From positions 1 to 5,564 of the forward strand of contig JAUXDG010000198.1 in assembly GCA_030618475.1 (NCBI GenBank): a stretch of 5,564 nt of DNA. The letters are read 5' to 3'. The position numbers and the translations under genes are program-made. Origin of the DNA: Gammaproteobacteria bacterium. GTDB taxonomy: Bacteria; Pseudomonadota; Gammaproteobacteria; DSM-19610. The notes beneath the pieces were generated by a model. That model did no database searches. It saw only the letters and a program-made list of their open reading frames with translations, and had not been told where the DNA came from. Position 1 is the first letter of the stretch, and every line of letters starts with the position of its first letter. Shown here piece by piece: positions 3,913 through 5,564 of the stretch.

Positions 3913-5564
3913 TAATTGGTTATCCAGCGCCAGACAGCGCCGCTGGGGCGGTCAACGCCGGTTTGCATGTAATACAGCGCCTGCTGATCATTAACAATGT
4001 AGCGTATCTGATAGGTGGCTTCCTGATGGCCACAGAACAGTATCTGGTCACCGCTTTGCAGGCACTCTTCCATATCCGGGAGTAACATGCCTGCGCCGTC
4101 ACGCTTGATCAGCAATGGCACACAGGGCAGCAGCTCTGACCTGTTCTTCGGGTTTGAACAGATATCTTTCAGCAGTACTTTGTGTCGGCGAATAAGGCAG
4201 CCGAAGACGGCAGGCGCCTGCCGTGGTGATATTTCCAGTTCCCAGGTCTCCGGGGTGACTTCGGCAACAACACCGGCGATCCGGCTGACCAGCAGGTTGG
4301 CCCATTCCTCGTTCTGATTGCGTGTCAGCCGGAAGAAGTCGCCCAGCAGGGGGGCCAGGATCAGCCCCAGAATGTGCTGAGCCACAATCGTGCCCGGCTG
4401 CATGATCAGGTCAATATCGGCGGCCCTGAAGATGGGATCCTTTTTCTGCTGGTTCTGCCGGGCGACAGTGAACAGCCCGGGATTGAGGTAGCGTGCGGTG
4501 ATCAGGACCGACAGGTTATTAGCGTCGTTGTCAGTGCCGGCAATAACGCCTACCGCATCCTGAATATCCGCCGCAAGCAGTGTATTCGCTTCGGTACCCC
4601 GCCCTTCTACGGTATCGAGAGGGGCTCCGGTCGCCTCGGTATCGGCCTCGATCAAGCGTGTTTTTACACCTTCGATAGCCATGGAATCACGTACCGCTTT
4701 ACCGAATCGGCCGAAGCCACACAACACCCAGGTGCCGGGAGGAGGACGCTTGAAGTCGGACAAGGGGGCATCGTGCACAGCGGTCATCCATTCGTAGACC
4801 AGGTACATGCCGGGCGAATGAAACATCATCGCGAATCGGGAGGCAAAGATTTCAAACGGGTCAATGATATGATCCGTGCCAAATGAATCCATATTGGCGG
4901 CCGAGTCTTTGGAGTCCGACTGGCAGATAACCTGAACATCCGGCGCCAGCAGCTTGCTGGTGATCGCAATCGTCAGATTGCTGTGGTCATCACCGGTCAA
5001 GGCGATCACGCCACGGCAGTTCGGGCGATTCAGGCCGGCTGCAATCAGGGTGTCCGAATTCGTGGCATCTTCACTCAGGCCGGGCACGTAATCCAGCAGA
5101 TCTTCAACCGCCAGATCCAGGATTTTCTCCTGGTCCTTTTCGACGACCACGCAGTGTATACCATGTCCGCTGAGTTCGCGTACCAGTAAACGGCTGGCGT
5201 CCCCATAGCCACAGAGGATATAGAAAGGCTCCTGCATGCGGCGTACCTTGCGGGCAAAAGATGAGGATGCCAGTACCCGGCGGAAACCCTGATCCTGGAT
5301 CACAGTCAGGATAGTACCGATGGCGTACAGCCAGGACACTACAGCCGCGTAAATGGTAAATATGGTCCACAGACGCTGTGCGCCGGTGAATGGGTAGGGG
5401 ATTTCGCCAAAGCCGATGGTTGAACCGAGAAAGCTGACAAAATAGATCGCGTGGAAGAAGTCCATGCGCCAGGGATTGCCCTGGTCATCGATACCGGGCA
5501 TCAGAGTCAGGCCAACAACCGAAATCGCATACGTGGATATCAGTATGATCAACGAAGTCGGAGG
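3909..5564 (-). CDS. potassium channel subunit with tandem RCK (TrkA-N) domains, 5' partial
   Basis: The frame is open to the window edge. The first visible candidate start is a TTG at 5552, preceded by in-frame codons for Pro-Pro-Thr-Ser, and it would cut into the first membrane helix, so the true start probably lies outside. Numbering from the TTG: helix M1 about 1-18, pore helix and filter TIGFGE (45-50), helix M2 about 60-85. RCK1 begins at about 110 with YILCGYGDAS (111-120), its acidic ribose-binding residue being E138 in VVVEKD. RCK2 begins at about 274 with VLCGFGRFG (276-284) and E302. A TrkA-C-like tail follows (about 411-515). This architecture (2TM plus two RCK domains) is that of ligand-gated K+ channels such as GsuK. 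The RCK1 glycine motif ends in Ser instead of Gly, so nucleotide binding there may be altered. Regulation of K+ flux by NAD(H) or another ligand is inferred. Confidence 0.88.
   Translation of the reverse strand, partial: PPTSLIILISTYAISVVGLTLMPGIDDQGNPWRMDFFHAIYFVSFLGSTIGFGEIPYPFTGAQRLWTIFTIYAAVVSWLYAIGTILTVIQDQGFRRVLASSSFARKVRRMQEPFYILCGYGDASRLLVRELSGHGIHCVVVEKDQEKILDLAVEDLLDYVPGLSEDATNSDTLIAAGLNRPNCRGVIALTGDDHSNLTIAITSKLLAPDVQVICQSDSKDSAANMDSFGTDHIIDPFEIFASRFAMMFHSPGMYLVYEWMTAVHDAPLSDFKRPPPGTWVLCGFGRFGKAVRDSMAIEGVKTRLIEADTEATGAPLDTVEGRGTEANTLLAADIQDAVGVIAGTDNDANNLSVLITARYLNPGLFTVARQNQQKKDPIFRAADIDLIMQPGTIVAQHILGLILAPLLGDFFRLTRNQNEEWANLLVSRIAGVVAEVTPETWELEISPRQAPAVFGCLIRRHKVLLKDICSNPKNRSELLPCVPLLIKRDGAGMLLPDMEECLQSGDQILFCGHQEATYQIRYIVNDQQALYYMQTGVDRPSGAVWRWITNY

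Noticed and set aside
4374..4886. 170-codon + strand open frame
   Set aside because: It is antisense to the channel gene, whose - strand product has clear pore and RCK motifs across the same bases. The + strand translation shows no recognisable domain.
1..5564. CRISPR array, tRNA or rRNA genes
   Set aside because: No regularly spaced direct repeats and no recognisable RNA gene signatures were found on either strand.

Overview
The window looks like chromosomal DNA of a gammaproteobacterium. The evidence is a LpxL/HtrB-type lipid A acyltransferase (so an outer membrane with lipopolysaccharide), a UPF0016 cation exporter, a REP-associated tyrosine transposase, and GC of about 55-62% in hand-counted lines of the core genes. 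No genus can be named from this alone.

Region by region. Positions 48-859 hold a complete transposase-bearing element: a RAYT/IS200-like Y1 transposase gene (139-840, +) bracketed by a perfect 22-bp inverted repeat whose right copy contains the transposase stop codon. Positions about 929-1790 are a low-GC island (about 42%, then 40%, in hand-counted lines) with two short + strand genes. The first encodes a membrane-anchored monothiol glutaredoxin-like protein; the second a two-helix membrane protein with an incomplete zinc ribbon. Before, between and after them lie three integron attC-like sites, all in the orientation expected if each gene is a cassette. No integrase gene is visible, so this resembles a small integrase-less cassette cluster (CALIN) beside a RAYT element. 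From 1842 to the end are ordinary housekeeping genes. On the - strand are a UPF0016/GDT1-family Mn2+ (or Ca2+) exporter, a lipid A acyltransferase, and a two-pore-helix potassium channel subunit with tandem RCK/TrkA-N domains, cut by the right edge. On the + strand is a small Sel1-repeat protein, divergent from the acyltransferase and tail-to-tail with the channel gene, their stop codons overlapping.

How the genes work together. The acyltransferase and the cation exporter are co-directional with a 71-nt gap and may be co-transcribed; nothing else links their jobs. The channel and Sel1 genes converge with no room for a terminator. The cassette genes are probably independent cargo. The most unusual part is 1-1790, where a transposase element with precise ends abuts a degenerate cassette array. 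I see no tRNA, rRNA or CRISPR array.
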